This document shows, piece after piece, positions 17,552-25,924 of a DNA stretch of 64,000 nucleotides. This DNA is from Chitinophagales bacterium (GTDB taxonomy: Bacteria; Bacteroidota; Bacteroidia; Chitinophagales; Chitinophagaceae). The translations under genes were made by a program, and so were the position numbers. The stretch is taken from positions 1,431,001 through 1,495,000 of the forward strand of contig JAFLBK010000001.1 of the NCBI GenBank assembly GCA_017303335.1, read 5' to 3'. Below the pieces are notes generated by a model, which saw only the letters and a list, made by a program, of their open reading frames with translations, was not told the DNA's origin and did not search any database. Numbering within the stretch: position 1 is the stretch's first letter; each line of letters opens with the position of its first letter.

Positions 17552-18343
17552 ATGAAACGTATTTTAATTATAGGCATAACAACTGCTGCCATTTTTTCTT
17601 CCTGTAAGAAGGACGATACACCGGAGTATAATCCCAACGTAAAGGCCGACCTGAGCGTTGAATTCGATAATGTGGCCGGCGCTGCCGATCTGCAAATGAA
17701 TACCGCTACATACAACAATGCCGCCGGCGAGTCGTTCAAGGTAACCAAACTGAAATACTACGTAAGTAATTTTGTTTTCACCAACAGCAATGGAACCACC
17801 TACACCGTTCCCCAGAAAGATTCCTATTTCCTCATTGATGAAAGCGATCCCGCAGCCCGCGAAGCCGAATTGCAGGTTCCGGAGGGAGAATACAAATCGG
17901 TAAGTTTCATTGTGGGCGTAGATAGCTTGCGCAATACGATGGACGTAAGCCAGCGTACCGGCGTATTGGATGTGGCCGGAACCGCTTCGGATATGTATTG
18001 GGGATGGAACAGCGGCTATATTTTCTTCAAGCTGGAAGGTACCAGCGCCGCTTCAATGATGGGCGGGGTTTTCCAATACCACATCGGGGGTTTTGGCGGA
18101 TACAGTTCTTCCACAGCGAATAATATCCGCAAGATCACACTCGACCTGACCGCACGGGGCGTGGCCAAGGTGAAATCCGGGAAGAGTACGAATATTCACC
18201 TGATGGTGGATATCCTGAAAGCGCTGAACGGCACCACGAATATGAGTTTCGCCACACTGCCGATGGTTCATTCCATTGCGCCCGGTACACCCGTTGCCAA
18301 TAATTATGTGAGCATGTTCACGCATGAGCATACCGAAAATTAA
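17552..18343 (+). CDS. MbnP-family copper-binding lipoprotein
   Basis: 263 residues with a lipoprotein signal (IFSSCKKDD). The domain has the family features TKLKYYVSNFVF, YFLIDESDP, YKSVSFIVGVDSLRN, DMYWGWNSGYIFFKLEG and a His-containing tail (TLPMVHSIAPG). MbnP proteins bind copper, in characterised members after a Trp is oxidised to kynurenine by the MbnH dihaem enzyme. Here the MbnH-like gene follows with a TAATG overlap, so translation is coupled. Several Trp (MYWGWN) could be targets. Copper binding is a family-based inference. Confidence 0.82.
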   Translation: MKRILIIGITTAAIFSSCKKDDTPEYNPNVKADLSVEFDNVAGAADLQMNTATYNNAAGESFKVTKLKYYVSNFVFTNSNGTTYTVPQKDSYFLIDESDPAAREAELQVPEGEYKSVSFIVGVDSLRNTMDVSQRTGVLDVAGTASDMYWGWNSGYIFFKLEGTSAASMMGGVFQYHIGGFGGYSSSTANNIRKITLDLTARGVAKVKSGKSTNIHLMVDILKALNGTTNMSFATLPMVHSIAPGTPVANNYVSMFTHEHTEN

Positions 18344-19383
18344 TGGTTATGTACCGGAAATATCTATGGGTAATTGTTGTCCTTATTGCAGGTGTTTCCG
18401 CCTGCAATAAGGAAATTACCGCCGAATACGAAAGCTTCAGAGGGTTTGTACAGCCTTCCAACTTTCCGCAGCCATTCTATCGTTTCGGCAACAATGCCGT
18501 CACGAAAGAGCGATTCGAACTCGGGCGTAAACTGTTTTACGACCCGCTGCTCTCTTCGAACAATACCATCAGTTGCGGAAGCTGCCATATACAAACCTCC
18601 GCGTTTACGCATCATGGCCATGCCGTGAGCCACGGTATATTCGACCGCATGGGAACGCGGAACAGCCCGCCCATCATGAACCTGGCCTGGAGTACATCGC
18701 TGATGTGGGATGGCGGGATCGTTGACCTCGACCTGCAGCCCATCGCACCGATCACCAATCATGTGGAGATGGACGACAGTATGCCCAATGTATTGAACAA
18801 ACTGCGCAACAGTTCCGCGTATCCGGCCTTGTTTCAGAAAGCCTACGGGTCTCCGGAGATCACCAGTACCGGGTTCCTGAAAGCGCTTTCGCAATTCATG
18901 CTCATGTGTGTAAGCAGCAATTCGAAATACGACAGCGTAATGCGCAACCAGGCGTTGTTCACGGCGGAAGAGCAGGAAGGTTACCAGTTGTTCAGACAGA
19001 AGTGCAATACCTGCCATACCGAGCCGTTGTTCACCGACCATTCGTTCCGCAATAACGGGCTGCCGCCTTCGATGGTCGACGACCCGGGAAGATACCTCGT
19101 TACGCAAAAACCGGAAGACCGGTATAAGTTCAAGGTACCGAGTTTGCGCAACCTTTCCTTTACCGCTCCCTACATGCACGATGGCAGGTTATTCACCCTG
19201 GATGCCGTATTCGATCATTATACCACACAGGTTCAGCATACACCCAACCTGGATCCATTGTTCCTGGTAAACGCCCAACCGGGCCTGGCCATCAGCGCTG
19301 CCGAGCGCCAGAAGCTGATCGCCTTTTTAAAAACACTGAATGACAGAAGTTTCCTGCTCGACAAACTTCTGTCGGAACAATAA
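18343..19383 (+). CDS. Dihaem cytochrome-c peroxidase family protein, MbnH-like
   Basis: 346 residues, lipoprotein or signal-peptide start (GVSACNK). Two haem-binding motifs, CGSCH (C78) and CNTCH (221-225), lie in the order usual for the CCP/MauG family, with FELGRKLFYDPLLS and KVPSLRNLSFTAPYMHDGR as typical surroundings. Its start overlaps the MbnP stop, strongly implying it is the MbnH partner that modifies MbnP rather than a general peroxidase. The ATG at 18349 is an alternative start. It acts in the periplasm. Confidence 0.85.
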   Translation: MVMYRKYLWVIVVLIAGVSACNKEITAEYESFRGFVQPSNFPQPFYRFGNNAVTKERFELGRKLFYDPLLSSNNTISCGSCHIQTSAFTHHGHAVSHGIFDRMGTRNSPPIMNLAWSTSLMWDGGIVDLDLQPIAPITNHVEMDDSMPNVLNKLRNSSAYPALFQKAYGSPEITSTGFLKALSQFMLMCVSSNSKYDSVMRNQALFTAEEQEGYQLFRQKCNTCHTEPLFTDHSFRNNGLPPSMVDDPGRYLVTQKPEDRYKFKVPSLRNLSFTAPYMHDGRLFTLDAVFDHYTTQVQHTPNLDPLFLVNAQPGLAISAAERQKLIAFLKTLNDRSFLLDKLLSEQ

Positions 19384-19386
19384 CAT

Positions 19387-20310
19387 ATGAAAAAGATACA
19401 ATTACTTCTTGCGCTGTTTGTTATTTCAGGCCCTGTTGCCAATGCCTGCGATATCTGCGGCTGTGGCGTTGGCAGCGGTTACGTGGGAATTCTTCCTGAA
19501 TTTTCGAAGCATGCTTTCGGATTACGTTATCGGTATAATTCCCTGCTTTCACACGTGGGCGCCGGGGGTAACACCACGTATATGACCAGCCGGGAGTATT
19601 ACCGCACCGTGGAATTCTGGGCCGGGTGGAACATCGGCAAACGGTTCCGCATTATGGCATCGGTTCCCTACGCGTTCAACGAGCGCAGGGGCCAGACGGC
19701 CAGCGGAACAAAGAACGGACTGGGCGATATCACACTCAATGGGTATTACCAACTGTTCGATAGCCGCCGGAAACACCCGTCGGGAAAAGGGTATGTTCAA
19801 AGCATCTGGGCCGGTGGTGGCATTAAGCTTCCCTCCGGGAAGTACAATGCGGCGGATAAAACCAGCATGACCACCAATACCAATCTTTTTCAACTGGGTA
19901 CCGGCAGTGTCGATTATCAACTGGCTGTTATTTATGACGCACGGTTCAAACAAACGGGTTTGAACCTCTCGGCCAATTACAAGATCAACGGCATGAACAA
20001 ACACGAATACAGCTATGGAAATAAATTCAGCGCAAGTATGCAGGTATACCAGCAGTTGAAGCTGCCCGGCAACCTGAAACTGGCTCCCAATGCCGGCCTG
20101 GCATATGAAACTTCGAAGAAGGATATCGATAATAAAATCACGGTGGACATGTCGGGAGGCAGGATCTTCCTGGGAACGCTTGGCGCGGAACTGACGTATA
20201 ACAAGATCAGCATCGGTGCAAACTGGCAAACGCCGCTGTCGCAGAACCTGGCCATGGGTATGGCCAAAGCTAAAAACCGGGGTATGGTGCATATAGCCCT
20301 GGCGTTTTAA
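19387..20310 (+). CDS. Outer-membrane beta-barrel protein with N-terminal CxxCxC motif
   Basis: 307 residues with a signal peptide followed at once by ACDICGCGVGSGYVG, then alternating amphipathic strands (FGLRYRYNSLLSHV, RTVEFWAGWNIGKRFRIMASVPYAFNE) ending in Phe, as for barrels inserted by the BAM machinery. The gene follows the MbnH-like gene by 3 bp, placing it in the copper operon. The Cys cluster at the mature N-terminus could bind metal. Probably a transporter or barrel with unknown substrate. Confidence 0.7.
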   Translation: MKKIQLLLALFVISGPVANACDICGCGVGSGYVGILPEFSKHAFGLRYRYNSLLSHVGAGGNTTYMTSREYYRTVEFWAGWNIGKRFRIMASVPYAFNERRGQTASGTKNGLGDITLNGYYQLFDSRRKHPSGKGYVQSIWAGGGIKLPSGKYNAADKTSMTTNTNLFQLGTGSVDYQLAVIYDARFKQTGLNLSANYKINGMNKHEYSYGNKFSASMQVYQQLKLPGNLKLAPNAGLAYETSKKDIDNKITVDMSGGRIFLGTLGAELTYNKISIGANWQTPLSQNLAMGMAKAKNRGMVHIALAF

Positions 20311-20328
20311 ATCACCAAAAAAATAAAC

Positions 20329-20625
20329 ATGAAACAACTCGTACAGCTGATACACAGCAAATTGAAAACATGGTATTATTACCAGGAATTGAAAGAATCA
20401 TCGCTCGCTATACTGGCAGTGGCGGCCCTGTGGTTCCTGTATAATTACGGGAGCGACCTGGTGAAATGGGCCTTGTTGAGGGAAGGCGCTATCTGGTGCG
20501 CTTACTTCATGATCGGGGTCATTACATCGCTGGTGATAAAGATTTATTTTCGCATCCTGGTCATTAAGTACCATGAAAAGGATACAGCTATCGAACTGTT
20601 CAAAGAAATTGAATCAACCAAATAA
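20329..20625 (+). CDS. Small membrane protein of unknown function
   Basis: 98 residues with two membrane helices (SLAILAVAALWFLYNYG; AIWCAYFMIGVITSLVIKIYF). No family recognised. It lies within the copper operon between the barrel and the YHS lipoprotein. Confidence 0.65.
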   Translation: MKQLVQLIHSKLKTWYYYQELKESSLAILAVAALWFLYNYGSDLVKWALLREGAIWCAYFMIGVITSLVIKIYFRILVIKYHEKDTAIELFKEIESTK

Positions 20626-20631
20626 ACACGT

Positions 20632-20928
20632 ATGAATAAAATACTCATCTGCCTGTTGCTGCTGGCAGCAGCCTGTAATCAACCCGCAAAAAAACAGGAA
20701 CCACAACCCGTCCCGGCGCCTGCGCCCATGACCGTATCGGCCGATTCATCCAAAGAAGAACTGAAGAACCTGGCCTTCGATTCCAAAACCGACCTGGTGT
20801 GCGGTATGCCCGTAAGGGCCGGCATCGCGGATACTGTTACCTATAAAGGAAAACTCTATGGATTTTGCGCCAAAGAGTGCAAGGATGAGTTCTTAAAAGA
20901 TCCGCAACAGTATTTAACCTCAAAATAA
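20632..20928 (+). CDS. YHS-domain lipoprotein
   Basis: 98 residues with a lipoprotein signal (LLLAAACNQ), a Pro-rich linker, then a YHS domain: DLVCGMPV, YKGKLYGFCAKECKDEF and DPQQYL. YHS domains occur in copper ATPases and bind soft metals through CGM and FCxxxC. It is 6 bp from both neighbours, so it belongs to the copper operon. It probably binds copper at a membrane surface; metal identity is inferred. Confidence 0.82.
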   Translation: MNKILICLLLLAAACNQPAKKQEPQPVPAPAPMTVSADSSKEELKNLAFDSKTDLVCGMPVRAGIADTVTYKGKLYGFCAKECKDEFLKDPQQYLTSK

Positions 20929-20933
20929 ATTGT

Positions 20934-21335
20934 ATGAACAAAAAGACCGTATGGCTTGCCATCCTGCTGATGGCATTTGGTGCCGCATCCTACGCACAAA
21001 CCAGTAAAAAACCTGAATGGAAAGAACTAAAGGTCTTCCATTCCTTTATGTCCTCTTCCTTCCATCCGGCCGAGGAAGGTAATTTTACACCGCTTCGGCA
21101 AAAGGCCGACAGCCTGCTGATCGTGGCAAAGAACTGGCAGGCATCTGTCATTCCCGCCGATTTCAAACCTGTTGAAACGCGGGAGGCCTTGGCGAAACTG
21201 GTGGCGCAGTGCGAACGTGTTAAAAAGGAGGTCGACAATAAAGCCTCCAACGAAGTACTGATGAAAAACATCACGGCTGCCCACGATGTGTTTCACACGA
21301 TCGTCGGGGAATGCCGGAAGACCGAGGAACATTAA
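20934..21335 (+). CDS. Small exported helical protein, last gene of the copper operon
   Basis: 133 residues with a signal peptide ending ASYAQ. The mature part is helical and contains spaced His (KVFHSFMSSSFHPAEEG, AAHDVFHTIVGECRKTEEH), a pattern compatible with a four-helix metal or haem site. No exact family recognised. A strong terminator follows the stop. Confidence 0.65.
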   Translation: MNKKTVWLAILLMAFGAASYAQTSKKPEWKELKVFHSFMSSSFHPAEEGNFTPLRQKADSLLIVAKNWQASVIPADFKPVETREALAKLVAQCERVKKEVDNKASNEVLMKNITAAHDVFHTIVGECRKTEEH

Positions 21336-21351
21336 AACAATCATCTTTGTG

Positions 21352-21379
21352 AAGCCCCGCTAAGCCGGGGCTTTTTTAT
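21352..21379 (+). terminator. Rho-independent terminator of the copper operon
   Basis: 8-bp GC-rich stem (AAGCCCCG at 21352-21359, CGGGGCTT at 21366-21373) followed by a T run. Confidence 0.88.
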
Positions 21380-21441
21380 TTTCTCCACAGTTGTTGGATA
21401 AGTTTCTTCCGGGAAAATGAATAGAAGATTAGTTTTGCCCC

Positions 21442-21630
21442 GGATTTGGTCCCCGCCACGGCGGGGTGAAAAGGGAATCCCGTGAAAGTCGGGAGCTATC
21501 CCCGTAGCTGTAAAGGCTTCCTGCATTTCTTCGAATAGAGTAACAGGAAATAACACGTCAAACCACTGTTCCGCCACCGGCGGGATGGGAAGGTAAAGCC
21601 TAAGCCAGAAGACCTGCCAGGTTCAGCATC
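21442..21630 (+). ncRNA. Cobalamin (B12) riboswitch
   Basis: The leader of the BtuB gene holds the usual blocks in order: TTGGT with a GC hairpin, GGGAATCCCGTGAAAGTCGGG, AGCTATCCCCGTAGCTGTAA, the AACCACTG box, GGGATGGGAAGG and AAGCCAGAAGACCTGCC. The receptor for the ligand lies directly downstream, which supports feedback control. Ends are estimated to about 10 bases. Confidence 0.93.
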
Positions 21631-21669
21631 AACCATTTTTCAGCTTTCGGGTGAAAGGCTTGAAGATTT

Positions 21670-21695
21670 AAGAGCGAAGGGCGCTCTTTTATTTT
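21670..21695 (+). terminator. Possible attenuator between the B12 riboswitch and btuB
   Basis: Stem AAGAGCG (21670-21676) with CGCTCTT (21682-21688), 5-nt loop, then a T-rich tail. It is the right distance downstream of the aptamer to serve as the expression platform. The alternative antiterminator pairing was not worked out. Confidence 0.6.
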
Positions 21696-21742
21696 CTTCT
21701 TTTTTATTTCCTGGAAGCAGTCACGCAAAACATTCATGAAAC

Positions 21743-23677
21743 ATGAAACAGTTTCTTTTTTTGCTGGCTGCTGTGATATCCGGCAACCAGTTGCAAGCGC
21801 AGGCCGACACAACAGCCAAAACACTGGATGAAACGGTTGTCACCGCATCCAAGACGCCCGTCAAACAATCACAAACCGGGAAGGTGGTCACGGTGATCGG
21901 CAAAGAACAACTCGACAGGAGCGCCGGTAAAACCGTGGCGCAGGTATTGACCGAGCAGGCAGGCGTTACCATCAATGGGGCCTACAATGCTCCGGGCAGT
22001 GTGCAAACAACCTTTGTACGGGGTGGCTCATCGGGCAGAACATTGATCCTGGTCGACGGGATACCGGTAAGCGATCCATCGATGATCAACAATGAATTCG
22101 ACCTGAACATGTTTTCGATCCATGATGTGGAACGCATCGAGATCTGCAAAGGCGCCCAGTCGACCCTCTATGGAAGCGACGCCATTGCCGGGGTCATCAA
22201 TATCATTACCGTAAAGAAAGATGTTGCCAAAGCCATCAACGTAAAGGCAACCGCTTCGTACGGGAGCAAAAATACGTTCAGGGGTAACCTGCAGCTTTTT
22301 GGTAAAGCCGGAAAACTGAGTTATACTGCCCGCTACGCCAACCTTACGACCGGGGGATTCTCGTCGGCCTACGACAGTACCGGCAGTAAGGATTACGACA
22401 GGGATGGATACCGGGGTAATGTGATGAACGCCGCGGTGCAGTACCAGGTGATTCCGTCGCTGCAACTGAAAACCTTTGTACAGTACAGCCGGTATAAGGC
22501 CGATATAGACGCCGGTGTTTTTGCCGACGAAAACGATTATACCATCAGCAACAGCTACCTGAACGCGGGTGGAGGCGCCTTCTTTAAAAAAGGCATCGTG
22601 AGCGTTACGGCAAACTATCAGTTTGGCGAAATGAAACGCCGGTACCTGAACGACAGTACGGATAAACCGGGCTTTACCAGCTACGAAAACAACCGCTACA
22701 GCGCCCGTACGCAGTACCTGGAATTGTACAGCAATATTGAAGCGGCCAAATGGCTGACAGTGCTTGCGGGCGCCGATTATCGCCGGGCATCCATGCGGCA
22801 GAAATATTATTCCGAAAGTTTTTTCGGGCCTTATGATCCGCCGGCATTCGACAGTGCCCTGCACCAGACTTCTTTTTATTCTTCTTTTTTCTTTCATTTC
22901 CTGGATAAGAAACTGAATATAGAGATCGGGGGCAGAACGAATAAGCATTCCCGGTACGGAAGTAACAGCACGTTCACTTTCAATCCTTCCTTCCGCATTA
23001 CTAAGAACTGGCGGGTGTTTGGCAGCATCGCTTCGGGTTTCAAGGCGCCTTCGATTTACCAGGTATTTGATGCCTTCAGCGGTAATCCCGACCTGGAACC
23101 GGAGAAATCGGTGAACTATGAACTCGGCGTACAGCAATCGCACCAAATCATAAGCAGCCGGGTGGTATATTTTCACCGCGACATCCGGAACGGCATCGAT
23201 TACGACTACGTGAACTTCAAGTACTTCAATTTTGTAAAGCAGCGGGTGGATGGTGTGGAGCTGGAGTTGCTGGTTCGGCCGGTAAAAAAACTCAGCATCA
23301 CGGCCAATTATACATATACAGGCGGGGATGAAAAAACGCAAAGCCGCAAAAGCACGAACGATACAACCTATAACTACCTGTTGCGCCGTCCGAAGAGCAG
23401 CTTCAACCTCAATACCGGCTACCAGTTCACAAAGGGCCTGTATGCGGCGATCAGCGCCCGGGCGGTCGGCGACCGCTATGATGTAGGCGGATACCAAAAA
23501 GAAGATGTATTGCTCAAAAGCTATTTCCTGCTGGGGTTGTATGCGGAGTACAACTGGAAAGACAGATTCAGATTCTTCCTGGATGCGCAGAATCTTACCA
23601 ATACCCGGTTCTTCGACCTGCGTGGGTATAACTCCATTCCTTTCCTGGTAAATGCCGGTGTTACATTCAGCTGGTAA
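21743..23677 (+). CDS. btuB: TonB-dependent cobalamin receptor, BtuB-like
   Basis: 644 residues: a signal peptide ending LQAQ, a plug (DETVVTASKTPVKQSQ, VRGGSSGRTLILVDGIPV, IEICKGAQSTLYGSDAIAGVINIIT) and a 22-strand-type barrel ending VNAGVTFSW. Length and plug fit BtuB, and the cobalamin riboswitch upstream makes B12 or a precursor the likely cargo. It would be driven by TonB-ExbBD, which are not in the window. A small CWC protein gene follows. Confidence 0.92.
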   Translation: MKQFLFLLAAVISGNQLQAQADTTAKTLDETVVTASKTPVKQSQTGKVVTVIGKEQLDRSAGKTVAQVLTEQAGVTINGAYNAPGSVQTTFVRGGSSGRTLILVDGIPVSDPSMINNEFDLNMFSIHDVERIEICKGAQSTLYGSDAIAGVINIITVKKDVAKAINVKATASYGSKNTFRGNLQLFGKAGKLSYTARYANLTTGGFSSAYDSTGSKDYDRDGYRGNVMNAAVQYQVIPSLQLKTFVQYSRYKADIDAGVFADENDYTISNSYLNAGGGAFFKKGIVSVTANYQFGEMKRRYLNDSTDKPGFTSYENNRYSARTQYLELYSNIEAAKWLTVLAGADYRRASMRQKYYSESFFGPYDPPAFDSALHQTSFYSSFFFHFLDKKLNIEIGGRTNKHSRYGSNSTFTFNPSFRITKNWRVFGSIASGFKAPSIYQVFDAFSGNPDLEPEKSVNYELGVQQSHQIISSRVVYFHRDIRNGIDYDYVNFKYFNFVKQRVDGVELELLVRPVKKLSITANYTYTGGDEKTQSRKSTNDTTYNYLLRRPKSSFNLNTGYQFTKGLYAAISARAVGDRYDVGGYQKEDVLLKSYFLLGLYAEYNWKDRFRFFLDAQNLTNTRFFDLRGYNSIPFLVNAGVTFSW

Positions 23678-23692
23678 GCGATATTGTTCAGT

Positions 23693-23929
23693 ATGTGTAA
23701 ACACGAAACACGGATTTGTCCCCGATGTGCCGGTCCATTTGAATGCAAGGCCGGCACCATCACACAGTGCCAGTGCAGCGCCATCCGGCTTACGGAGGGA
23801 GAGCGGGCGTATATCTCCACCCGGTTCGACGATTGCCTTTGCATCGGGTGCCTGCAGGCATTGCGGGAAGAATACGGTCGGTTTACGGAGACCTATGTAT
23901 TCGGAAAAAGAGCTACCGGCAGTTTGTAG
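23693..23929 (+). CDS. Cysteine-rich CWC family protein
   Basis: 78 residues with the family pattern: CPRCAGPFECKAGTITQCQC, then FDDCLCIGCLQAL, so seven or more Cys that probably bind zinc. ATG 23693 is preferred over the TTG at 23684. It follows btuB by 15 bp and is probably under the same riboswitch. Function is unknown. Confidence 0.8.
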   Translation: MCKHETRICPRCAGPFECKAGTITQCQCSAIRLTEGERAYISTRFDDCLCIGCLQALREEYGRFTETYVFGKRATGSL

Positions 23930-23938
23930 CGGGCTGAC

Positions 23939-23946
23939 TATCTTTG
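23939..23946 (+). promoter_or_regulatory. -7 element (TATCTTTG) for marC-like gene
   Basis: Perfect TAnnTTTG, 15 bases before the ATG at 23962. No convincing -33 at the right spacing. Confidence 0.5.
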
Positions 23947-23961
23947 CCGCAAATAAACAGC

Positions 23962-24552
23962 ATGAACTTCGATAACCTGTCGGCCCGTGAGATACTTACC
24001 ATATCGTTCACCCTTTTCGCGGTGATCGACATGGTGGGCAATATTCCCGTGCTGGCGGCACTTCGGGGGAAAATGGGCGGCGAGATCCGCTCTACCCAGG
24101 CCACCCTGGCTTCGGGCGGATTGATGATCCTGTTCCTGCTGGTTGGGCAGCAATTCCTGAATATACTTGGCTTAGACGTGCAATCCTTCGCGGTGGCCGG
24201 TAGTATCGTGATTTTTATCATCGGCCTCGAGATGGTGTTGGGCATCGAGTTTTTCAAGCAGGATGGAAACCCCAAGAGCGGCAGTGTGGTGCCGATCGCC
24301 TTTCCCCTGATCGCCGGATCGGGTACGCTCACCACCATTATGAGTTTAAAAGCGAATTACAACGATGTAAACATCCTCATTGGCATCCTGATCAACTGCA
24401 TTTTCATCTATATCGTGCTCAAATCCCTGAAATGGATAGAAAAAATGCTCGGACCGAACGGAATGGTGGTGATCAGAAAATTTTTTGGTGTAATTTTGCT
24501 GGCTATTGCCGTAAAGATATTCGGCAGTAATTTCACCCATTTGGGGAAATAG
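23962..24552 (+). CDS. MarC family integral membrane protein (UPF0056)
   Basis: 196 residues from ATG 23962 with about six membrane helices. Family features are FAVIDMVGNIPVL, GSIVIFIIGLEMVLG, PIAFPLIAGSGTLTTI and FGVILLAIAVKIF. MarC was once linked to multiple antibiotic resistance, but its real function is unknown. It appears monocistronic. Confidence 0.9.
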   Translation: MNFDNLSAREILTISFTLFAVIDMVGNIPVLAALRGKMGGEIRSTQATLASGGLMILFLLVGQQFLNILGLDVQSFAVAGSIVIFIIGLEMVLGIEFFKQDGNPKSGSVVPIAFPLIAGSGTLTTIMSLKANYNDVNILIGILINCIFIYIVLKSLKWIEKMLGPNGMVVIRKFFGVILLAIAVKIFGSNFTHLGK

Positions 24553-24631
24553 TTCTTTGTTTAATGGTTGATTTGTTTATTGGTGAACGGCAGGCTGATC
24601 AAACTAAACCGATAAACGATTAAACCAACCC

Positions 24632-24714
24632 GGCCTTGTAGTACCTACGATAGCTATCGGGAGGATAGTATAATCCCCACAGCATTGTGGGGGACGAAGC
24701 TCCAGCTACAAGGC
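24632..24714 (+). repeat. tRNA-like satellite element, copy 1
   Basis: Starts GGCCTTGTAGTAC like the tRNA-Arg downstream, contains GGATAGTATA and a CCCCACA-GCAT-TGTGGGG hairpin, then GACGAAGCTCCAG (shared with the tRNA 3' anticodon side) and ends CTACAAGGC. The terminal nonamers 24633-24641 and 24706-24714 pair perfectly. An extra palindromic GATAGCTATC insert lies near 24649. No normal anticodon or T arm is present. Confidence 0.75.
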
Positions 24715-24734
24715 AAAAGATAATTTGACATATT

Positions 24735-24801
24735 GGCCTCGTAGTACAATGGATAGTATAATCCCCACAGCATTGTGGGGACGAAGCTCCAGCTACAAGG
24801 C
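24735..24801 (+). repeat. tRNA-like satellite element, copy 2
   Basis: 67 nt, identical to the tRNA-Arg for the first 26 bases (GGCCTCGTAGTAC onward), then the CCCCACA (24763-24769) / TGTGGGG (24774-24780) hairpin and the CTACAAGGC end. It is separated from copy 1 and from the true tRNA by identical 20-nt spacers (24715-24734 and 24802-24821). Together these make an 87/88-bp tandem repeat. Confidence 0.8.
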
Positions 24802-24821
24802 AAAAGATAATTTGACATATT

Positions 24822-24893
24822 GGCCTCGTAGTACAATGGATAGTATAAGAGTTTCCGAAGCTCCAGATCCAGGTTCGATTCCTGGCGAGGCCA
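24822..24893 (+). tRNA. tRNA-Arg (anticodon CCG)
   Basis: Acceptor stem GGCCTCG (24822-24828) with CGAGGCC (24886-24892), D arm with GTAC/GTAT, anticodon loop TTCCGAA with CCG at 24855-24857, and T arm CCAGG-TTCGATT-CCTGG. The discriminator is A and CCA is not encoded. One mismatch (A-C) closes the anticodon stem by my alignment. Confidence 0.88.
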
Positions 24894-24915
24894 CACTAAC
24901 TTCCCGTCTTTCAAT

Positions 24916-24959
24916 GTAACAATTGTAGCGGATTGCTTGCCCTGCACGTTTCATCTTTG
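24916..24959 (+). promoter_or_regulatory. Crp/Fnr-type box (variant) plus promoter of the TauE gene
   Basis: Box GTAAC-AATT-GTAGC (24916-24929) has two mismatches to the palindrome found three more times in this cluster. The -7 element CATCTTTG starts at 24952, 29.5 bp from the box centre, the same spacing as at the other three promoters. Confidence 0.55.
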
Positions 24960-24975
24960 CACTCCAATTCATCGC

Positions 24976-25776
24976 ATGGAGATAATCGGTTACTTGCTGG
25001 CTGCCCTCGTAGGCATTTCACTGGGCCTGATCGGGGGAGGTGGTTCCATCCTCATGGTACCGATCCTGGTGTATGTCTTTGCGTTGAATCCCGTTACCGC
25101 CACCTCGTATTCCCTCTTTATTGTTGGTTCAACATCCCTGGTTGGGGCGTTTAACAACTACCGCAAGGGCCAGGTAAGCATCAAAACCGCCCTCTTGTTT
25201 GGCCTGTCTTCCATTACTACGGTATTCATTACCCGTAAACTATTGATGCCTGCTGTACCTGATGTGCTGGGAACGATCGGCCGGATGGAAATTAAGAAAT
25301 CCATGCTCATCATGGTGCTCTTCGCGGCGCTGATGCTGATGGCTTCCGTTGCGATGATCCGGAGTAAAAAGGAACCGGGAAATGCGGATGCTGAAAAAAC
25401 GAAAGCCGCTGTTGGTAAGTTATTACTGTACGGGATATTGATCGGACTGGCAACCGGGTTCCTGGGAGCGGGTGGTGGCTTCCTCATCATTCCAGCGCTT
25501 GTCCTGCTGTTGCATATGCCCATGAAAAAAGCGATCGGCACCTCCCTGCTGATCATCGCCCTGAATTCCCTGATCGGCTTCACCGGCGATATCGGGCATA
25601 TCGCTATTGAATGGAAATTCCTGTTCCTCGTGGCTGCCATTGCCATCGCCGGCATATTCATCGGCGGCGCCCTCGCTAAAAAAATCCCCGGGGCCAAACT
25701 GAAAAAGGCCTTCGGCTGGTTCGTGCTGGTTATGGGTATCTATATCATTCTGAAAGAGTTATTCTTCCGCGACTGA
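24976..25776 (+). CDS. TauE/SafE-family sulfite/organosulfonate exporter
   Basis: 266 residues from ATG 24976 with about eight membrane helices and the two family repeats, LAALVGISLGLIGGGGSILMVPIL and IGLATGFLGAGGGFLIIPALVLL. Members export sulfite, sulfonates or related anions. The genes downstream (MBL/rhodanese, rhodanese, thioredoxin) handle sulfane sulfur, so it probably moves sulfite or thiosulfate formed by them. Direction and substrate are inferred. Confidence 0.85.
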   Translation: MEIIGYLLAALVGISLGLIGGGGSILMVPILVYVFALNPVTATSYSLFIVGSTSLVGAFNNYRKGQVSIKTALLFGLSSITTVFITRKLLMPAVPDVLGTIGRMEIKKSMLIMVLFAALMLMASVAMIRSKKEPGNADAEKTKAAVGKLLLYGILIGLATGFLGAGGGFLIIPALVLLLHMPMKKAIGTSLLIIALNSLIGFTGDIGHIAIEWKFLFLVAAIAIAGIFIGGALAKKIPGAKLKKAFGWFVLVMGIYIILKELFFRD

Positions 25777-25838
25777 TCGGTCATCCTGCCATCGGTTTCT
25801 ATTGAATCCTTGCTGCATGACAAGGATCAGTTTTTCCG

Positions 25839-25882
25839 GTAACAATTGTTACTGTATTACCCGATTCTAGTCAGCAATTTTG
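25839..25882 (+). promoter_or_regulatory. Crp/Fnr-type box plus promoter of the MBL-rhodanese gene
   Basis: Perfect palindrome GTAAC-AATT-GTTAC (25839-25852). The -7 element CAATTTTG starts at 25875, 29.5 bp from the box centre, which puts the box near -42, a class II activator position. A 7-bp inverted repeat (GATTCCG/CGGAATC, 25889-25904) sits at the predicted RNA 5' end. Confidence 0.7.
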
Positions 25883-25924
25883 TGCAGTGATTCCGGTCGG
25901 AATCAAAACAGAAAATACAAACAG

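Noticed and set aside
22028..23704. Minus-strand open frame of 558 codons opposite btuB
   Set aside because: It is a shadow of the receptor gene with no recognisable motif.
24632..24893. CRISPR-like array
   Set aside because: Only two full units, each over 60 bases and tRNA-derived, with identical rather than variable spacers and no cas genes.
24654..24947. Minus-strand frame with a repeated peptide (YYPLYYEANMSN)
   Set aside because: The repetition comes from the tandem tRNA-like DNA elements, and the frame runs through the tRNA gene.
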